Origin: Planococcus salinus
GTDB lineage: Bacteria; Bacillota; Bacilli; Bacillales_A; Planococcaceae
NCBI RefSeq assembly: GCF_003719725.1
Contig: NZ_RIAX01000014.1
Span: 1-58,417 of the forward strand
Direction: 5' to 3'
DNA: 58,417 bases
The notes beneath the pieces are model-generated. The model saw only the letters and a program-made list of their open reading frames with translations, had not been told where the DNA came from and did no database searches. The first letter of the stretch is position 1; every line of letters begins with the position of its first letter. The translations under genes and the position numbers were made by a program. Below, piece after piece: positions 45,719 to 57,620 of this stretch.

Positions 45719-47257
45719 TTAATGTTTGAAATGACGTACACCTGTAAAGACCATCGCGATACCATACTGGTTCGCCATGTCGATGGAATCCTGGTCTTTT
45801 TTCGAACCGCCTGGCTGAATGATGGCTTTGATTCCTGCTTTGGCAGCAGCTTCCACTGTATCGGACATCGGGAAAAAGGCATCCGAAGCCATAACCGCAC
45901 CTTGCGCACGTTCTGCAGCTTGTTCAAGGGCGATTTTTGCAGCTCCCACACGGTTCATCTGGCCGGCGCCAATTCCCAATGTCATGTCTGTATCGCATAC
46001 AACTATAGCATTCGATTTCACGTGTTTCACTACGCTCCATCCCAGTTTCAATGCAGCCAATTCCTGTTCCGTCGGCTGGCGCTCGGTAGCGACACGGATA
46101 TCTGCATCATCGTAACCGAATGTATCAGGCTGCTGAACGAGCAGACCACCTTCGACTGTAACAGTATTCCACTTGTCTTTGCGGACACGATCGAACGGAA
46201 TCGTCAGCAAACGGATATTTTTCTTCTGTGTCAGCAGTTCCATCGCTTCATCAGAAAACGCCGGTGCAATTACGATTTCCAGGAATATGGAAGACAACTG
46301 CTTTGCAGTTTCCTCGTCCACCAATCGATTGACTGCGACAATGCCACCAAAAATGGAAGTGGCGTCTGCTTCATAAGCTTTCGCAAACGCTTCTGAAATT
46401 GTGTCACCAGTGCCAACTCCGCAAGGATTCATATGCTTGACTGCTACTGCTGCCGGCATCAGGAATTCTTTGATGATCTGCAAAGCTGCATTGGCATCCT
46501 GGATATTGTTGTAGGACAATTCTTTGCCATGCAATTGATGCGCATAGGCAATGGAGAAATCAGAGCCGATCGGATTGCGGTAAAAAGCAGCTTTTTGATG
46601 AGGGTTTTCTCCGTAGCGCAGCGTCTGGTTCAATTCATATGTAAAAGATAATTGTTCAGGATATTCTTCTCCAATCAAGTCGTTCAAGTAATTGGAAATA
46701 TACGTGTCATAGGCGGCAGTATGACCGAAAACCTTTGCAGCCAGACGGCGGCGCGTCTCAGGAGATGTCGATTGCTGTTGTTTCAGTTCCGATAACACGT
46801 TGTCATAATCCGTTGCATCTACGATCACAGTTACGTAGGCATGGTTTTTGGCAGCGGAACGCAGCATCGTAGGTCCGCCGATGTCAATGTTCTCAATGGC
46901 GTCTTCCACTTTGACGTTCGGCTTTGAAATGGTCTGGCGGAACGGGTACAGATTGACACAAACGATATCGATTGGCGAGATGCCGTTTTCAGCCATTTCC
47001 TGTTGATGCTCTTCATCGTCATGTTTGGCCAATAATCCACCATGGACCAAGGGGTGCAACGTTTTGACGCGACCTCCCAGGATCTCCGGAAAGTTGGTCA
47101 CTTCATCGACTGCAGTGATGGAAACGCCGTTCTCTTCCAGAAAGCGCTTGGTACCGCCAGTCGATAACAATTCATAGCCCATCGTTTCCAATTCCTGAGC
47201 AAATTCCAAAATTCCTGATTTATCCGATACACTGAGTAAAGCTCTCTTTTTTTGCAT
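45719..47257 (-). CDS. purH: bifunctional AICAR formyltransferase/IMP cyclohydrolase PurH
   Basis: 512 residues. The N-terminal cyclohydrolase begins [16 protein letters not shown] and has [22 protein letters not shown]. The C-terminal transformylase has [23 protein letters not shown] and SDAFFPMSD. It carries out the last two steps to IMP. GAGGACCTT precedes the ATG; 23 bases after purN. Confidence 0.98.
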   Translation of the reverse strand: MQKKRALLSVSDKSGILEFAQELETMGYELLSTGGTKRFLEENGVSITAVDEVTNFPEILGGRVKTLHPLVHGGLLAKHDDEEHQQEMAENGISPIDIVCVNLYPFRQTISKPNVKVEDAIENIDIGGPTMLRSAAKNHAYVTVIVDATDYDNVLSELKQQQSTSPETRRRLAAKVFGHTAAYDTYISNYLNDLIGEEYPEQLSFTYELNQTLRYGENPHQKAAFYRNPIGSDFSIAYAHQLHGKELSYNNIQDANAALQIIKEFLMPAAVAVKHMNPCGVGTGDTISEAFAKAYEADATSIFGGIVAVNRLVDEETAKQLSSIFLEIVIAPAFSDEAMELLTQKKNIRLLTIPFDRVRKDKWNTVTVEGGLLVQQPDTFGYDDADIRVATERQPTEQELAALKLGWSVVKHVKSNAIVVCDTDMTLGIGAGQMNRVGAAKIALEQAAERAQGAVMASDAFFPMSDTVEAAAKAGIKAIIQPGGSKKDQDSIDMANQYGIAMVFTGVRHFKH

Positions 47258-47280
47258 AAGGTCCTCCTATGGCCGGCATG

Positions 47281-47856
47281 TCACCGGCTGAATAATTGCT
47301 GTAATGTCGCAGGATATAATTGGTGTTCGATTTCGTGGATTTTCTGTTCGACTGCTGCCCGGTCGCGACCTGCTACCGGGAATGATTCCTGTGAAATAAT
47401 TTTTCCTGTATCCATACCGGCATCCACAAAATGGACAGTCACTCCAGCATTCTCAGCGCCTGCTGCCATCGTTTGGCCAATAGCGTCTTTTCCAGGAAAT
47501 GCAGGCAATACAGAGGGATGAATATTGACGATCCGATTTTCAAAAGCTTCGAGCAGTACCGGTCCGATTAAACGCATGTAACCGGCGAGGACAACCCACT
47601 CGACTTCCAGTTCTTCCAGTTTTTCTTTGATCATTTGTTCATACAATTGTTTTGAATCGAATTCAGAAGGGATAAAAGAAAAAGACTCCACACCGGCTTT
47701 TTTCGCACGTTCCACGACTACCGCCTGTGGTTTGTCTGTCACAACCAGCGCCACTTCCGCCTGCAGCTCCCCTGCCTGCACAGCGTCGGCGATTGCTTGA
47801 AAGTTAGAGCCGTTTCCAGAAGCGAAAACGGCAATTCTTGTCAGTTTATGATTCAT
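47281..47856 (-). CDS. purN: phosphoribosylglycinamide formyltransferase PurN
   Basis: 191 residues from the ATG at 47856 (the frame is open further into purM; an ATG at 47868 is an alternative). [15 protein letters not shown] at the start, GYMRLIGP and the catalytic [10 protein letters not shown] with later [11 protein letters not shown] are the GART signature. It transfers formyl from 10-formyl-THF to GAR. Its start overlaps the purM end by 11 bases. Confidence 0.96.
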   Translation of the reverse strand: MNHKLTRIAVFASGNGSNFQAIADAVQAGELQAEVALVVTDKPQAVVVERAKKAGVESFSFIPSEFDSKQLYEQMIKEKLEELEVEWVVLAGYMRLIGPVLLEAFENRIVNIHPSVLPAFPGKDAIGQTMAAGAENAGVTVHFVDAGMDTGKIISQESFPVAGRDRAAVEQKIHEIEHQLYPATLQQLFSR

Positions 47857-48907
47857 GCAGGCTGCCATCCTGTCCGCCTTTGAATTGTACACCAGCCGCA
47901 TCGGAAACATGACCGATTTTATAAGCCTGCTCTCCGGCAGCTTTCACTGTTTCCAACACTTGTTCTGCGTCGTTCGGTGAAACAGCCAGCACAAATCCAA
48001 TGCCCATATTGAAAACCGAATACAAATCACGGTCGCTCAATGAGCCTTTTTCTTTCAACAATTCAAAAATGCGCAATACCGGCCAGCTGCCAAGTTCGAT
48101 TTCCGCACCCAGCCCTTCCGGCATCATACGCGGCAGGTTTTCGATAAAACCGCCCCCCGTTACATGGGCCATGCCGTGGATTTCGTTTTCAGCTGCCACT
48201 GCTGCCACTGCTTTTGCATAGATTTTTGTCGGAGTCAGCAGCTCCTGGCCAATTGGCCCCAAATCCGAAAAGCCTTCCACTATTTCATTCATCTGAAAGT
48301 GATTTTGATCAAACATGATATGACGAACAAGGGAGTACCCATTGGAATGGATGCCGCTCGAAGCCAAACCGATTAAAACGTCGCCTTGTTCGATTTTATC
48401 CCCTGTCACGATTTTCGATTTTTCAGCTGCACCGACAGCAAATCCCGCAATGTCATACTCATCTTCTTCGTATAAGCCCGGCATTTCAGCCGTCTCTCCG
48501 CCGATAAGTGCCGCTCCAGCCTGGACACAACCATCCGCGACACCTTTGACGATGTGTTCAATTCTTTCCGGAACGGCTTTGCCCACCGCAATGTAATCCA
48601 GGAAAAACAAAGGCTCTGCTCCTTGTGCCACAATATCGTTGACACACATTGCCACGCAATCAATGCCGATTGTGTCATGCTTTTCTGCCATGAATGCAAG
48701 TTTCAATTTCGTACCAACGCCGTCTGTTCCGGATACCAAAACCGGTTCTTTCAGCTGGAGCTCTGACAAATCGAACATGCCGCCGAAGCCGCCGAACGTT
48801 CCCATCAACCCTTTGCGGGCCGTCCGTTCCACATGCGATTTCATGCGGTTTACGGCTTCATAGCCCGCTTCAATATTCACACCTGCTTGTTCATATGCTT
48901 TTGACAC
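47846..48907 (-). CDS. purM: phosphoribosylformylglycinamidine cyclo-ligase PurM
   Basis: 353 residues starting with GTG at 48907 (AGGGGGAAATTTT ahead). Signatures: [55 protein letters not shown]. It closes the imidazole ring to give AIR. 14 bases after purF; overlaps purN. Confidence 0.97.
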   Translation of the reverse strand: MSKAYEQAGVNIEAGYEAVNRMKSHVERTARKGLMGTFGGFGGMFDLSELQLKEPVLVSGTDGVGTKLKLAFMAEKHDTIGIDCVAMCVNDIVAQGAEPLFFLDYIAVGKAVPERIEHIVKGVADGCVQAGAALIGGETAEMPGLYEEDEYDIAGFAVGAAEKSKIVTGDKIEQGDVLIGLASSGIHSNGYSLVRHIMFDQNHFQMNEIVEGFSDLGPIGQELLTPTKIYAKAVAAVAAENEIHGMAHVTGGGFIENLPRMMPEGLGAEIELGSWPVLRIFELLKEKGSLSDRDLYSVFNMGIGFVLAVSPNDAEQVLETVKAAGEQAYKIGHVSDAAGVQFKGGQDGSLHES

Positions 48908-48921
48908 AAAATTTCCCCCTA

Positions 48922-50340
48922 TTACACTGTTTCTTTTTCATGCGGCAATACTGTATCCGGATAAATGTCTGTCGGGTATTCGCCGGTAAAGCACGCTAAA
49001 CAATGACCGCATTTTGAGCCCGGATCGGTTCTTCCGATATTTTCGACCATGCCTTCCACTGACAGGAATGTCAGCGAGTCGGCACCAATGATTTCACGCA
49101 TCTCCTCCACCGAGTGGTTCGCTGCGATCAATTCGCCCGAAGTACTCGTGTCGATGCCATAGAAACATGGATTTTTGATCGGCGGTGAGCTGATGACCAC
49201 GTGAACTTCCGTTGCGCCCGCTTCTTTCAGCAACGTGACAATGTATCGGGAAGTTGTTCCACGAACGATGGAGTCATCGACCATGACGACACGTTTGCCG
49301 TTGACCACTTGGCGCACAGGTGACAGTTTCATCTTCACACCCTGCTCACGCAAGTCCTGTGAAGGCTGGATAAAGGTCCTTCCGACATAACGGTTCTTGA
49401 TCAATCCCAATTCATACGGGATACCACTTTGTTCGGAATAGCCGATCGCCGCTGAAATACTTGAATCCGGGACCCCTGTCACCACATCCGCTTCAATATT
49501 CACTTCTTTGGCCAACTGCTTCCCTATACGCTTCCGTGCCGAGTGGACATTGACACCGTCAATATCCGAATCTGGGCGGGAAAAATACACGTACTCCATT
49601 GTGCAGATGGAACGTTCGTTTGGATAAGCAAAACGATCCGCCCGCATCCCGTCTTTATTGATGACCAGAAATTCACCCGGTTCTACAGAACGGACAAATT
49701 CCGCTCCCACAATATCAAATGCACAAGTTTCAGATGCCACTACCCATGCATCACCCAAACGGCCAAGCGACAAGGGGCGCAAACCATTCGGGTCCAAAGC
49801 GACGTACATCGCGTCTTCCGTCAAAATCGCACAGGCAAATGCGCCTTTCAGCAAAGACAACGCATTTTTCGCTTTTTCTTCAAAGTCCTGGTATCCGCTG
49901 CGCTTAATCAAATGCGCCAGCACTTCGGTATCGGAAGTCGTTTGAAAAATGCTGCCCTGGCGTTCCAGATGGCCTTTCAATTGAGTTGCGTTGACCAGGT
50001 TTCCGTTATGGGAAATGGCCAGGCTTCCTGTCGTCGAATTGAACAGCAGCGGCTGGACATTTTCGATGCCACTGCCGCCCGCTGTGGCATAACGGACATG
50101 TCCTATCGCCCCATTGCCGGTCATGGCGGAGAGCTTTTCCGTTGTGAAAACCTCGTTGACCAATCCTTCGCCTTTCAATGCTTTGAGTGCCTCGCCGTCT
50201 GTCACTACAAGGCCCGCACCTTCCTGTCCCCGGTGCTGTAGGGCGTGCAATCCGTAATAGGTGATTTGTGAAGCATTTTCATGGCCCCAAATACCGAATA
50301 CGCCGCATTCTTCGTTTAAGCTTCTGATTTCAGCAAGCAT
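48922..50340 (-). CDS. purF: amidophosphoribosyltransferase PurF
   Basis: 472 residues from the ATG at 50340 (AAAGGAGCTATCCC ahead). An 11-residue propeptide precedes the catalytic Cys12 (EECGVFG), as in B. subtilis. The PRPP loop is [13 protein letters not shown], and the C-terminal CGHCLACF provides iron-sulfur ligands. It commits PRPP to purines and is normally feedback-inhibited by nucleotides. It overlaps purL by 25 bases. Confidence 0.98.
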   Translation of the reverse strand: MLAEIRSLNEECGVFGIWGHENASQITYYGLHALQHRGQEGAGLVVTDGEALKALKGEGLVNEVFTTEKLSAMTGNGAIGHVRYATAGGSGIENVQPLLFNSTTGSLAISHNGNLVNATQLKGHLERQGSIFQTTSDTEVLAHLIKRSGYQDFEEKAKNALSLLKGAFACAILTEDAMYVALDPNGLRPLSLGRLGDAWVVASETCAFDIVGAEFVRSVEPGEFLVINKDGMRADRFAYPNERSICTMEYVYFSRPDSDIDGVNVHSARKRIGKQLAKEVNIEADVVTGVPDSSISAAIGYSEQSGIPYELGLIKNRYVGRTFIQPSQDLREQGVKMKLSPVRQVVNGKRVVMVDDSIVRGTTSRYIVTLLKEAGATEVHVVISSPPIKNPCFYGIDTSTSGELIAANHSVEEMREIIGADSLTFLSVEGMVENIGRTDPGSKCGHCLACFTGEYPTDIYPDTVLPHEKETV

Positions 50341-52541
50341 GGGATAGCTCCTTTCCAAGCTGAGCGAAGCGTTTCGACTGAATCATTGATCCATGTCCCG
50401 CCGTCTTCGCCTTTGATGATTAGTTTGTCTTCCGTGACTGTTCCAATCCGCTTGGCATCCGTTACGATTTGTTCAAATTGTTCCGTATGTTCAGGAGATA
50501 CTGTCAGGACAAAACGCGATTGCGATTCGCTGAACAATGCCGTTGTCGCTTTCCCTTCAAGTGTCACTTCCATTCCAAGGCCATTGCCGAAGGTTTTCTC
50601 CGCGAGTGCCACAGCTACTCCACCTTCCGCTACATCATGAGCAGAAGCGACAAGCCCCTGTTGGATCGCTGCCAGAATTTCCTGCTGGCGCTTTGCTTCA
50701 ACCGCCAAATCGATGAAAGGCGCTTTGCCGAAAATACGTCCTTCGACCAATTTCTGAAGTTCGCTGCCGCCAAATTCCGTAAAGCTTTCTCCGACAAGGT
50801 AGACAACATCCCCGGCGTTTTTCGCATCCTGTGTGGTCACGTGGGCCAAATCTTCTACGAGCCCGACCAAACCGATTGTCGGTGTCGGATAAACAGCTGT
50901 TCCATTTGTTTCATTATATAAAGAGACGTTTCCGCCAATTACAGGTGATTCCAACACCGTACAGGCTTCCGACATGCCTTCCGCCGCTTTTTCCAGCTGC
51001 CAGAAAATTTCCGGTTTCTCCGGGTTGCCGAAGTTCAGGCAGTCCGTGATGGCCAGCGGTTTTGCACCGGACACTACAACATTGCGCGCCGCTTCCGCCA
51101 CTGCGATTTTGCCGCCCATTTCCGGATCCAGATAGATGTAACGCGAGTTGCAGTCAGTCGTCATCGCCAGACCTTTATTCGTACCACGGACACGGATCAC
51201 CGCTGCATCGGACCCTGGGCTGACCACTGTGCTCGTACGAACCTGATGGTCGTATTGATCATAAACCCATTCCTTCGAGGCAATCGTCGGCTGCTGCAAT
51301 AAATTCAACAGCGCTTTGCCGTGATTGTCGACTTTCGGTTCTTCGTTCGGCATCGTTTGGTATTCCTTGAAATAAGCAGGTACCGCTGATGGTTTATGGT
51401 AAACCGGTGCATCTTCCGCCAACGCATCAACCGGCACTTCTGCCACGATTTCCCCTTTATGCTTCAGTCGAAGTGTGGAATCGTCCGTGACTGTTCCGAC
51501 CGTTACAGCATCCAAGCCGTATTTTTCGAAAAGCTCGACGATTTCAGGTTCACGGCCTTTTTTCACGACAATCAGCATCCGCTCCTGTGATTCAGACAGC
51601 ATCATTTCATAAGCCGTCATGCCGCGCTCTCGCTGAGGGACATGATCCAAATCCATTTCAATTCCGGATCCGGCTTTTGACGCCATTTCCGCAGACGACG
51701 AAGTCAAACCGGCCGCCCCCATGTCCTGGATCCCGATCAATGCATCGGATTTCACCAATTCCAGGCACGCTTCCAATAACAGTTTCTCCATGAACGGATC
51801 CCCTACCTGGACAGCAGGGCGTTTTTCATCCGATGCATCCGTCAATTCCTCTGAAGCGAATGTCGCTCCGTGGATGCCGTCTCTCCCTGTCTTCGCTCCG
51901 ACATACATAACCGGGTTGCCTGTTCCTTTGGCAATCCCTTTTTGAATGTCTTTGTGATCGATCAAGCCGACACACATGGCATTGACCAGCGGATTGCCGT
52001 CATAGGAAGCATCAAACTGAACTTCCCCGCCAACTGTCGGGATGCCGATGCAATTGCCGTATCCAGCAATCCCGGCGACCACTTCTTCAAACAAGTACTT
52101 AACACGTGGTGTCGTCAATTCACCAAAACGCAGTGAATTCAGTAAAGCAATCGGACGGGCTCCCATTGAGAAGACGTCACGGATAATGCCGCCGACTCCC
52201 GTTGCCGCACCCTGATAAGGCTCGATTGCAGAAGGGTGGTTATGCGATTCCATTTTAAAGACGACTGCCTGTTCATCTCCGATATCGACAATACCGGCGC
52301 CTTCTCCCGGCCCCTGCAATACACGCTCACCTTTTGTCGGGAATTTCGACAATACCGGTTTTGAGTTTTTATAAGAACAATGCTCAGACCACATAACTGA
52401 AAACAAGCCAGTCTCCGTGTAATTCGGTGTTCTTCCCAAGATGTCTTCGACCATTGTGAATTCTGCATCGGATAAGCCCATTTGCTGATAGATTTTCTGT
52501 TGTTTGATTTGCTCAGCATTTGGTTCAAGCATGACTGACAT
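50316..52541 (-). CDS. purL: phosphoribosylformylglycinamidine synthase subunit PurL
   Basis: 741 residues from the ATG at 52541 (GTGGAGGGAAGCAA ahead; the frame is open 8 codons upstream). [20 protein letters not shown] start, [34 protein letters not shown] and LNSLRFGEL mark the small (PurSQL) form. Uses ammonia from PurQ to make FGAM. Overlaps purQ by 17 bases and purF by 25. Confidence 0.98.
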   Translation of the reverse strand: MSVMLEPNAEQIKQQKIYQQMGLSDAEFTMVEDILGRTPNYTETGLFSVMWSEHCSYKNSKPVLSKFPTKGERVLQGPGEGAGIVDIGDEQAVVFKMESHNHPSAIEPYQGAATGVGGIIRDVFSMGARPIALLNSLRFGELTTPRVKYLFEEVVAGIAGYGNCIGIPTVGGEVQFDASYDGNPLVNAMCVGLIDHKDIQKGIAKGTGNPVMYVGAKTGRDGIHGATFASEELTDASDEKRPAVQVGDPFMEKLLLEACLELVKSDALIGIQDMGAAGLTSSSAEMASKAGSGIEMDLDHVPQRERGMTAYEMMLSESQERMLIVVKKGREPEIVELFEKYGLDAVTVGTVTDDSTLRLKHKGEIVAEVPVDALAEDAPVYHKPSAVPAYFKEYQTMPNEEPKVDNHGKALLNLLQQPTIASKEWVYDQYDHQVRTSTVVSPGSDAAVIRVRGTNKGLAMTTDCNSRYIYLDPEMGGKIAVAEAARNVVVSGAKPLAITDCLNFGNPEKPEIFWQLEKAAEGMSEACTVLESPVIGGNVSLYNETNGTAVYPTPTIGLVGLVEDLAHVTTQDAKNAGDVVYLVGESFTEFGGSELQKLVEGRIFGKAPFIDLAVEAKRQQEILAAIQQGLVASAHDVAEGGVAVALAEKTFGNGLGMEVTLEGKATTALFSESQSRFVLTVSPEHTEQFEQIVTDAKRIGTVTEDKLIIKGEDGGTWINDSVETLRSAWKGAIPCLLKSEA

Positions 52542-53208
52542 TTGCTTCCCTCCACTGTTTGACAATTGATTTGAATAAAGCCAGTCCGTCGCTGCCGCCG
52601 ATCAAGTCGGACACAGCACGTTCCGGGTGAGGCATCATCCCGAGCACATTTCCGCGTTCGTTGATGATACCGGCAATTTGGTTGCGGCTGCCGTTGAAAT
52701 CGTCCGCATAAGAAAAGACAATCTGGTTGTTTTTCTTGAGGTTTTCATAAGTTTCATCGTCGCAGTAGTAATTGCCTTCACCATGAGCGATGGGAACCTG
52801 TATTTCCTGTCCTTCTGCATATTCATTGGTAAACAGCGTGTTGGCATTCTCCACTTTCAACCCGACTGTCCGGCACATGAATTTCAAGTTTTTATTGCGC
52901 AGCAGCATGCCTGGCAATAAGCCGGCTTCCGTCAAAATTTGAAAACCGTTGCAGACGCCAAGAACCGGCTTGCCGGCTTCAGCCGCTTTTTTCACTTCTT
53001 CCATGACGCCTGAAAATTGGGCAATGGCTCCACAGCGCAAATAATCCCCGTATGAAAATCCGCCAGGCAATAAAATCCCGTCATAACCACTCAAGTCTTT
53101 TGAATCGTGCCACACATATTCCGCTTCTTCCCCAAGTTCATCCTTGACCGCATGATACATATCCAAGTCACAATTCGACCCTGGAAACACGATGACTGCG
53201 AATTTCAT
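52525..53208 (-). CDS. purQ: phosphoribosylformylglycinamidine synthase glutaminase PurQ
   Basis: 227 residues, class I glutamine amidotransferase. [14 protein letters not shown], nucleophile Cys in [11 protein letters not shown] (near 86) and the His/Glu pair in MMPHPERAV. It delivers ammonia to PurL with PurS. Coupled to purS by a 4-base overlap. Confidence 0.97.
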   Translation of the reverse strand: MKFAVIVFPGSNCDLDMYHAVKDELGEEAEYVWHDSKDLSGYDGILLPGGFSYGDYLRCGAIAQFSGVMEEVKKAAEAGKPVLGVCNGFQILTEAGLLPGMLLRNKNLKFMCRTVGLKVENANTLFTNEYAEGQEIQVPIAHGEGNYYCDDETYENLKKNNQIVFSYADDFNGSRNQIAGIINERGNVLGMMPHPERAVSDLIGGSDGLALFKSIVKQWREANVSHA

Positions 53209-53459
53209 TGCGAGACAGCCTCCTCAATTTCAAATCGGTAATCTTCTATCACAGTATTCGCCAATAATTTATGGCACAATTCATCAACCATCGCCTCAAT
53301 ATTGCGCTCCCCGTCTTCAATCATCAATTCCATGTATTTGCCGATCCGGACATCTTCCACTTCACCGTAGCCCATTTTATGAAGCGATCCCATCACTGCA
53401 GAACCTTGTGGATCCAATACACTTTCACGTAATGTTACGTAGACTTTTACTTTTTTCAT
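53205..53459 (-). CDS. purS: phosphoribosylformylglycinamidine synthase subunit PurS
   Basis: 84 residues: [18 protein letters not shown] start, then [11 protein letters not shown] and the ANTVIEDY tail, typical of PurS. It scaffolds the PurL-PurQ complex. GGAGGACAACATTC precedes the ATG; it overlaps purC by 4 bases and purQ by 4. Confidence 0.95.
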   Translation of the reverse strand: MKKVKVYVTLRESVLDPQGSAVMGSLHKMGYGEVEDVRIGKYMELMIEDGERNIEAMVDELCHKLLANTVIEDYRFEIEEAVSQ

Positions 53460-54172
53460 GAATGTTGTCCTCCCAATTTCGCTAAAATGAGTTCATATGC
53501 TTCTGTCAAATTGCCAAGGTTCCGGCGAAAGACATCTTTATCGAGTTTCTGCTTGGTCTCCGTGTCCCATAATCTGCAGGTATCCGGTGAAATTTCGTCA
53601 GCCAGCAAAATTTGCCCGTTTCCGTCACGGCCAAATTCAATCTTAAAATCAACCAAATCGACACCGACTTCCTTGAAAAAGCCGATTAACACTTCATTGA
53701 CCTTTAAGGCGTTTTCGCGCAGCTGTGTGACTTCTTCCGGTAACGCCAGCTCCATTATTTCAATATGGTCCTCTGTAATGATCGGATCGCCCAGCGCATC
53801 GTCTTTGTAATAAAACTCAACGATCGGCCGCTTCAGAACCGTTCCTTCCTCCAAACCGAGACGCTTTGCCATGCTGCCGGCTACGACGTTTCTTGTTACC
53901 ACTTCTACGGGAATAATGGCTACTTGCCGGACAAGCTGTTCATGGTCAGACAATTGCTTGACGAAATGGGAAGCAATTCCCGCTTCCTGCAACCGTTCGA
54001 AAAGCAATGATGTGATTTTGTTGTTCAGTGTTCCTTTGCCGGCGATTTCTTCTTTTTTTTCACCGTTGAAAGCTGTCGCTGAGTCTTTGTATTCCACCCA
54101 CAAAATATCCTGTTCGTCCGTTGCATATAAGCGTTTTGCTTTTCCTTCGTACAATAGCTGACCCTTTTCCAT
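53456..54172 (-). CDS. purC: SAICAR synthetase PurC
   Basis: 238 residues. LYEGKAKRLYATDEQ, EYKDSATAFNG, VEVVTRNVVAGSMAKR and DFKIEFGRDGNGQI are PurC signatures. It joins aspartate to CAIR. GGGGGCTTTAAAC precedes the ATG; 15 bases after purB. Confidence 0.97.
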   Translation of the reverse strand: MEKGQLLYEGKAKRLYATDEQDILWVEYKDSATAFNGEKKEEIAGKGTLNNKITSLLFERLQEAGIASHFVKQLSDHEQLVRQVAIIPVEVVTRNVVAGSMAKRLGLEEGTVLKRPIVEFYYKDDALGDPIITEDHIEIMELALPEEVTQLRENALKVNEVLIGFFKEVGVDLVDFKIEFGRDGNGQILLADEISPDTCRLWDTETKQKLDKDVFRRNLGNLTEAYELILAKLGGQHS

Positions 54173-54187
54173 GTTTAAAGCCCCCGT

Positions 54188-55483
54188 TTAGTTTAATCCA
54201 AGTCGGTTGAAAATCATGTCCACTTGCTGCAAGTGATGGTTATAGTCAAAGCAATCATCCAGCTCTTCTTTCGACAATTGCGAAGTGATCGTGTCATTTG
54301 CTTCCACAATTTCGCGGAAATGCGTCTGGTTTTCCCAAGCTTCCATTGCACAGGGCTGTACGGTGTCATACGCCGCTTCCCGTGCCATCCCTTTATCGAT
54401 CAGTGCCAACAGCACACGCTGCGAATAAATCAAGCCAAGTGTCGAATCCATGTTGCGTTTCATATTTTCAGGGAATACCGTTAAGTTTTTCACAATATTG
54501 CCGAACCGGTTGAGCATATAATTCAACGCAATCGTCGCATCCGGCAAAATCACACGTTCTGCAGATGAATGGGAAATATCCCGTTCGTGCCAAAGTGACA
54601 CGTTCTCATAAGCTGTTACCATATAGCCGCGCACCAGACGGGCAATCCCAGTCATATTCTCCGAACCGATCGGATTGCGTTTATGCGGCATGGCGGAAGA
54701 TCCTTTTTGCCCTTTCGCAAAAAACTCTTCCACTTCCCGTGTTTCCGATTTCTGAAGCCCACGGATTTCAGTGGCAAACTTCTCAATCGATGTCGCAATC
54801 AATGCCAGTGAACTCATGTACTCCGCATGGCGGTCACGCTGCAGGGTCTGTGTGGAAATTGGCGAAGCAGCAAGCCCCAATTGTTTGCACACATATTCTT
54901 CAACAAAAGGGTCGATATTCGCGTAAGTTCCAACCGCACCTGACATTTTCCCGGTTTCGATCGTTTTGGCAGCCGCTTCAAAGCGCTCCAGGTTGCGCTT
55001 CATTTCCTCATGCCACAGCGCCAGTTTCAAACCGAAAGTCGTCGGTTCTGCGTGCACTCCATGTGTGCGGCCCATCATGACCGTCATTTTATGTTCTTTG
55101 GCTTTATTCGCCAGGATTTCAATGAAATTAGTGAGGTCTTTGCGGATAATGACATTCGCCTGTTTGATCAAATAAGACAATGCTGTATCCACCACATCTG
55201 TTGAAGTCAATCCATAATGGACCCATTTGCGCTCTTCTCCAAGCGTTTCCGATACCGCCCGTGTGAATGCCACTACATCATGACGCGTCTCTTCTTCAAT
55301 CTCCAAAATGCGATCCACAGAAAATGAAGCATTTTCACGGATTTTCACCACGTCTTCTTTCGGAATATCTCCAATTTCCGCCCATGCTTCACATGCTAAA
55401 ATTTCGACTTCCAGCCAAGCATTATAACGGTTTTCATCTGTCCAAATTGCGCCCATTTCGGGTCTTGTGTAACGTGCGATCAT
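54188..55483 (-). CDS. purB: adenylosuccinate lyase PurB
   Basis: 431 residues of the fumarase/aspartase fold. [15 protein letters not shown] start, [22 protein letters not shown] (catalytic His) and the loop signature [12 protein letters not shown]. It acts twice in purine synthesis, on SAICAR and adenylosuccinate. GGAGGAACTTTAG precedes the ATG; 15 bases after purK. Confidence 0.98.
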   Translation of the reverse strand: MIARYTRPEMGAIWTDENRYNAWLEVEILACEAWAEIGDIPKEDVVKIRENASFSVDRILEIEEETRHDVVAFTRAVSETLGEERKWVHYGLTSTDVVDTALSYLIKQANVIIRKDLTNFIEILANKAKEHKMTVMMGRTHGVHAEPTTFGLKLALWHEEMKRNLERFEAAAKTIETGKMSGAVGTYANIDPFVEEYVCKQLGLAASPISTQTLQRDRHAEYMSSLALIATSIEKFATEIRGLQKSETREVEEFFAKGQKGSSAMPHKRNPIGSENMTGIARLVRGYMVTAYENVSLWHERDISHSSAERVILPDATIALNYMLNRFGNIVKNLTVFPENMKRNMDSTLGLIYSQRVLLALIDKGMAREAAYDTVQPCAMEAWENQTHFREIVEANDTITSQLSKEELDDCFDYNHHLQQVDMIFNRLGLN

Positions 55484-55498
55484 CTAAAGTTCCTCCAA

Positions 55499-56623
55499 TT
55501 ATTCCGACCAAATGCCGGATTCGTCTACTTCTGTCAGTGTTTCATTCAAGTCAGCTGTCAAAATAGTGACATGCCCCATTTTGCGTTTCCGCTTCGCTTC
55601 TTCTTTGCCATAAAGGTGTATCGACCAGTTCGGGTACTGAGCAATCTTTTTCGTAAGTGGTGCTACATGCTCGCCCAGTATATTGACCATAATCGTATTC
55701 GTCCATAAAACCGGTTTTCTCAGCGGCCAGCCGCAGATGGCACGAATATGCTGATGAAATTGCGAACTGTTGGTTCCTTCTATGGAATAATGACCTGAAT
55801 TATGGGGACGTGGCGCCAATTCATTCACAACAATATCGCCATTTTCCAACACGAACATCTCTACTGCCAAAGTACCCACCATATTTAAATGACCTGCTAT
55901 TTGTCTTGCAGCTTGTTCCGCTTTTTCAAGAGTCTCCGGTTCCACTCTGGCTGGAACAATCGTCTGGTGGAGAATATGATCTTTATGGATATTTTCCCCT
56001 ACCGGCAAAATCGCTGCTTCGCCATGCACATTGCGCTGGATAATCACCGATATTTCCTTCGTGAATTCCACAAACGTTTCAGCTACACATTCACCATTTT
56101 GGAATAGCGGTTCGGCAAGTCCCAACTCTTCTACAGAAGAAATTTTTTGCTGACCTTTTCCATCGTATCCCCCTCTTGCCGTTTTTACCACAAACGGCAA
56201 AGGCAATTGAGCACTTTTTTCAGCCAGTTCTTCAAAAGAAGCAGCAGTTACGTACTCAGCGATGGGTACTCCGGCATCGGCAATCGCCTTCTTTTCAAAA
56301 ATCCGGTTTTGAGTGATGCGGATCAGTTCAGAACCTTGCGGGACATAGGCACTTTCTGTGAGCTTCCGCAATCCTTCGGCATCGATATTTTCAAATTCGT
56401 ACGTAATGACGTCACTCACGTCAGCCAGCTCATCCAGCCCTTGTGGATCATCAAAAGGAGCGATAATTTGAATATCAGCGACTTGTCCGGTTGGGGAATC
56501 CATGCCCGGGTCCAGTACCGCAATTTTGAAGCCAGCTTCTTTCGCTGCCAACGCCATCATGCGCCCCAACTGTCCTCCTCCTATTATGCCGATTGTCTGC
56601 CCTGGTAGAATCGTCTTTGTCAT
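55499..56623 (-). CDS. purK: N5-carboxyaminoimidazole ribonucleotide synthetase PurK
   Basis: 374 residues, ATP-grasp. [18 protein letters not shown] at residues 15-33, [27 protein letters not shown]. Uses ATP and bicarbonate on AIR. GGAGGATTTGAT precedes the ATG, which overlaps the purE stop by 4 bases. Confidence 0.97.
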   Translation of the reverse strand: MTKTILPGQTIGIIGGGQLGRMMALAAKEAGFKIAVLDPGMDSPTGQVADIQIIAPFDDPQGLDELADVSDVITYEFENIDAEGLRKLTESAYVPQGSELIRITQNRIFEKKAIADAGVPIAEYVTAASFEELAEKSAQLPLPFVVKTARGGYDGKGQQKISSVEELGLAEPLFQNGECVAETFVEFTKEISVIIQRNVHGEAAILPVGENIHKDHILHQTIVPARVEPETLEKAEQAARQIAGHLNMVGTLAVEMFVLENGDIVVNELAPRPHNSGHYSIEGTNSSQFHQHIRAICGWPLRKPVLWTNTIMVNILGEHVAPLTKKIAQYPNWSIHLYGKEEAKRKRKMGHVTILTADLNETLTEVDESGIWSE

Positions 56624-57108
56624 ATCAAATCCTCCGAACTTTCTAATACATCTTCTCGGGTACGGTCTCTTCTCGACTGCAGTGCTTCTGCAGCTTCTGA
56701 ATCCACCGTCCCCAGTATCTGTGCAGCCAGAAGCCCTGCGTTGATTGCGCCTGCTTTCCCAATAGCAACAGTGGCTACCGGTACACCTCCTGGCATTTGC
56801 ACAATTGACAGCAATGAATCCAAGCCATTCAATGCTTTGGACTGAATCGGAACTCCGATTACCGGCAATGTTGTTTTCGCTGCCACCATTCCCGGCAAAT
56901 GCGCCGCTCCTCCTGCCCCGGCAATAATGACATGCAAGCCTTGCTCCCTGGCTTTTTCAGCGTATGAAAACATCAAATCCGGCGTGCGATGTGCAGACAC
57001 CACTTTTTTTTCATACGGGATGCTCAATTCGTCCAGCACATCACATGTATGTTTCATCGTTTCCCAATCACTCGAACTGCCCATTATAACGCCGATTCGC
57101 GGATTCAT
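56620..57108 (-). CDS. purE: N5-CAIR mutase PurE
   Basis: 162 residues from the ATG at 57108 (AAGGAGA eight bases ahead; an in-frame TTG at 57114 is less likely). [20 protein letters not shown] and [16 protein letters not shown] are PurE motifs. It converts N5-CAIR to CAIR. First gene of the 12-gene operon, behind a guanine riboswitch attenuator. Confidence 0.98.
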   Translation of the reverse strand: MNPRIGVIMGSSSDWETMKHTCDVLDELSIPYEKKVVSAHRTPDLMFSYAEKAREQGLHVIIAGAGGAAHLPGMVAAKTTLPVIGVPIQSKALNGLDSLLSIVQMPGGVPVATVAIGKAGAINAGLLAAQILGTVDSEAAEALQSRRDRTREDVLESSEDLI

Positions 57109-57130
57109 ACCCAATCTCTCCTTTTAAAAA

Positions 57131-57190
57131 GTAAAAAGCCCTCAAATAAACTGCTCACATGACGTGAAAAGCAGTTTACTTAAGGACTTT
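57131..57190 (-). terminator. riboswitch-controlled attenuator of the pur operon
   Basis: On the minus strand CCTTAAGTAAACTGC pairs with GCAGTTTATTTGAGG (two G-U pairs), then CTTTTTACTTTTT. It lies between the purine aptamer and the purE ribosome site. Confidence 0.86.
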
Positions 57191-57259
57191 GAGTTAAACG
57201 AATATATAGATGATGGCACAAAAAAGCACATCCTTCGTTTCAATTCCGTAAGTTGCTTT

Positions 57260-57328
57260 CCCGCATAGTCCGGACATTTACGGTGTCCTGGTAGAAACGC
57301 AGAAGCCAATTCTTCTGCATATATGGGG
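57260..57328 (-). promoter_or_regulatory. guanine-class purine riboswitch
   Basis: Minus strand: P1 arms CCC-CAT / ATG-C-GGG, P2 GCAGAAG / CTTCTGC, J2-3 TTTCTACC, P3 GGACA-CCGTAAA-TGTCC, J3-1 GACTATG. The specificity base in GACTATG is C, which pairs with guanine or hypoxanthine (adenine aptamers have U there). Confidence 0.95.
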
Positions 57329-57339
57329 TTTCCTTACTT

Positions 57340-57368
57340 ATCATAACAAGATGTGTTCATAGGGTCAA
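57340..57368 (-). promoter_or_regulatory. sigma-A promoter of the pur operon
   Basis: Minus strand: TTGACC (57363-57368), 17-base spacer, TATGAT (57340-57345), 12 bases before the aptamer. Confidence 0.82.
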
Positions 57369-57371
57369 TGA

Positions 57372-57420
57372 CAAAGTCGAACGTTATTATATTTCGTTAT
57401 TCTATTGTTCGGTTTTGTAA
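57372..57420 (-). promoter_or_regulatory. PurR operator with two inverted PurBoxes
   Basis: AAAACCGAACAAT (minus strand) and, inverted, AAAGTCGAACGTT. Both carry the central CGAAC, separated by about 18 bases, just upstream of the -35 box, as in the B. subtilis pur operon where PurR binds. Confidence 0.7.
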
Positions 57421-57428
57421 GGGGTTTC

Positions 57429-57620
57429 TTATAATTCATTGATCTTGTTTCCTTTAAATTTGATAATTTGCCTTACGGGAACTGGCTTGCCGTTCACTTC
57501 TTCAAACAGCGGCTCTTCTTTCCTGCCGACAGCGGTGTACCCTTGTTTTTTCATTCGATCCAAACAGCTTTCCACTGTTTCGTTTTCACCGACTTCAAAC
57601 CATTCTGTCTTTCTGCTCAT
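57429..57620 (-). CDS. NETI-motif small protein, YebG-like
   Basis: 63 residues: [22 protein letters not shown] fits the YebG/NETI family, with Val in place of the Ile of the NETI motif. The rest is a [13 protein letters not shown] tail. Function unknown; gene order yebE-yebG before purE is conserved in Bacillus. It overlaps the yebE stop by 4 bases. Confidence 0.88.
   Translation of the reverse strand: MSRKTEWFEVGENETVESCLDRMKKQGYTAVGRKEEPLFEEVNGKPVPVRQIIKFKGNKINEL

Noticed and set aside
57260..57328. Adenine riboswitch
   Set aside because: The specificity base in the J3-1 segment (GACTATG) is C, not T, which selects guanine-type ligands, and pur operons carry that class.
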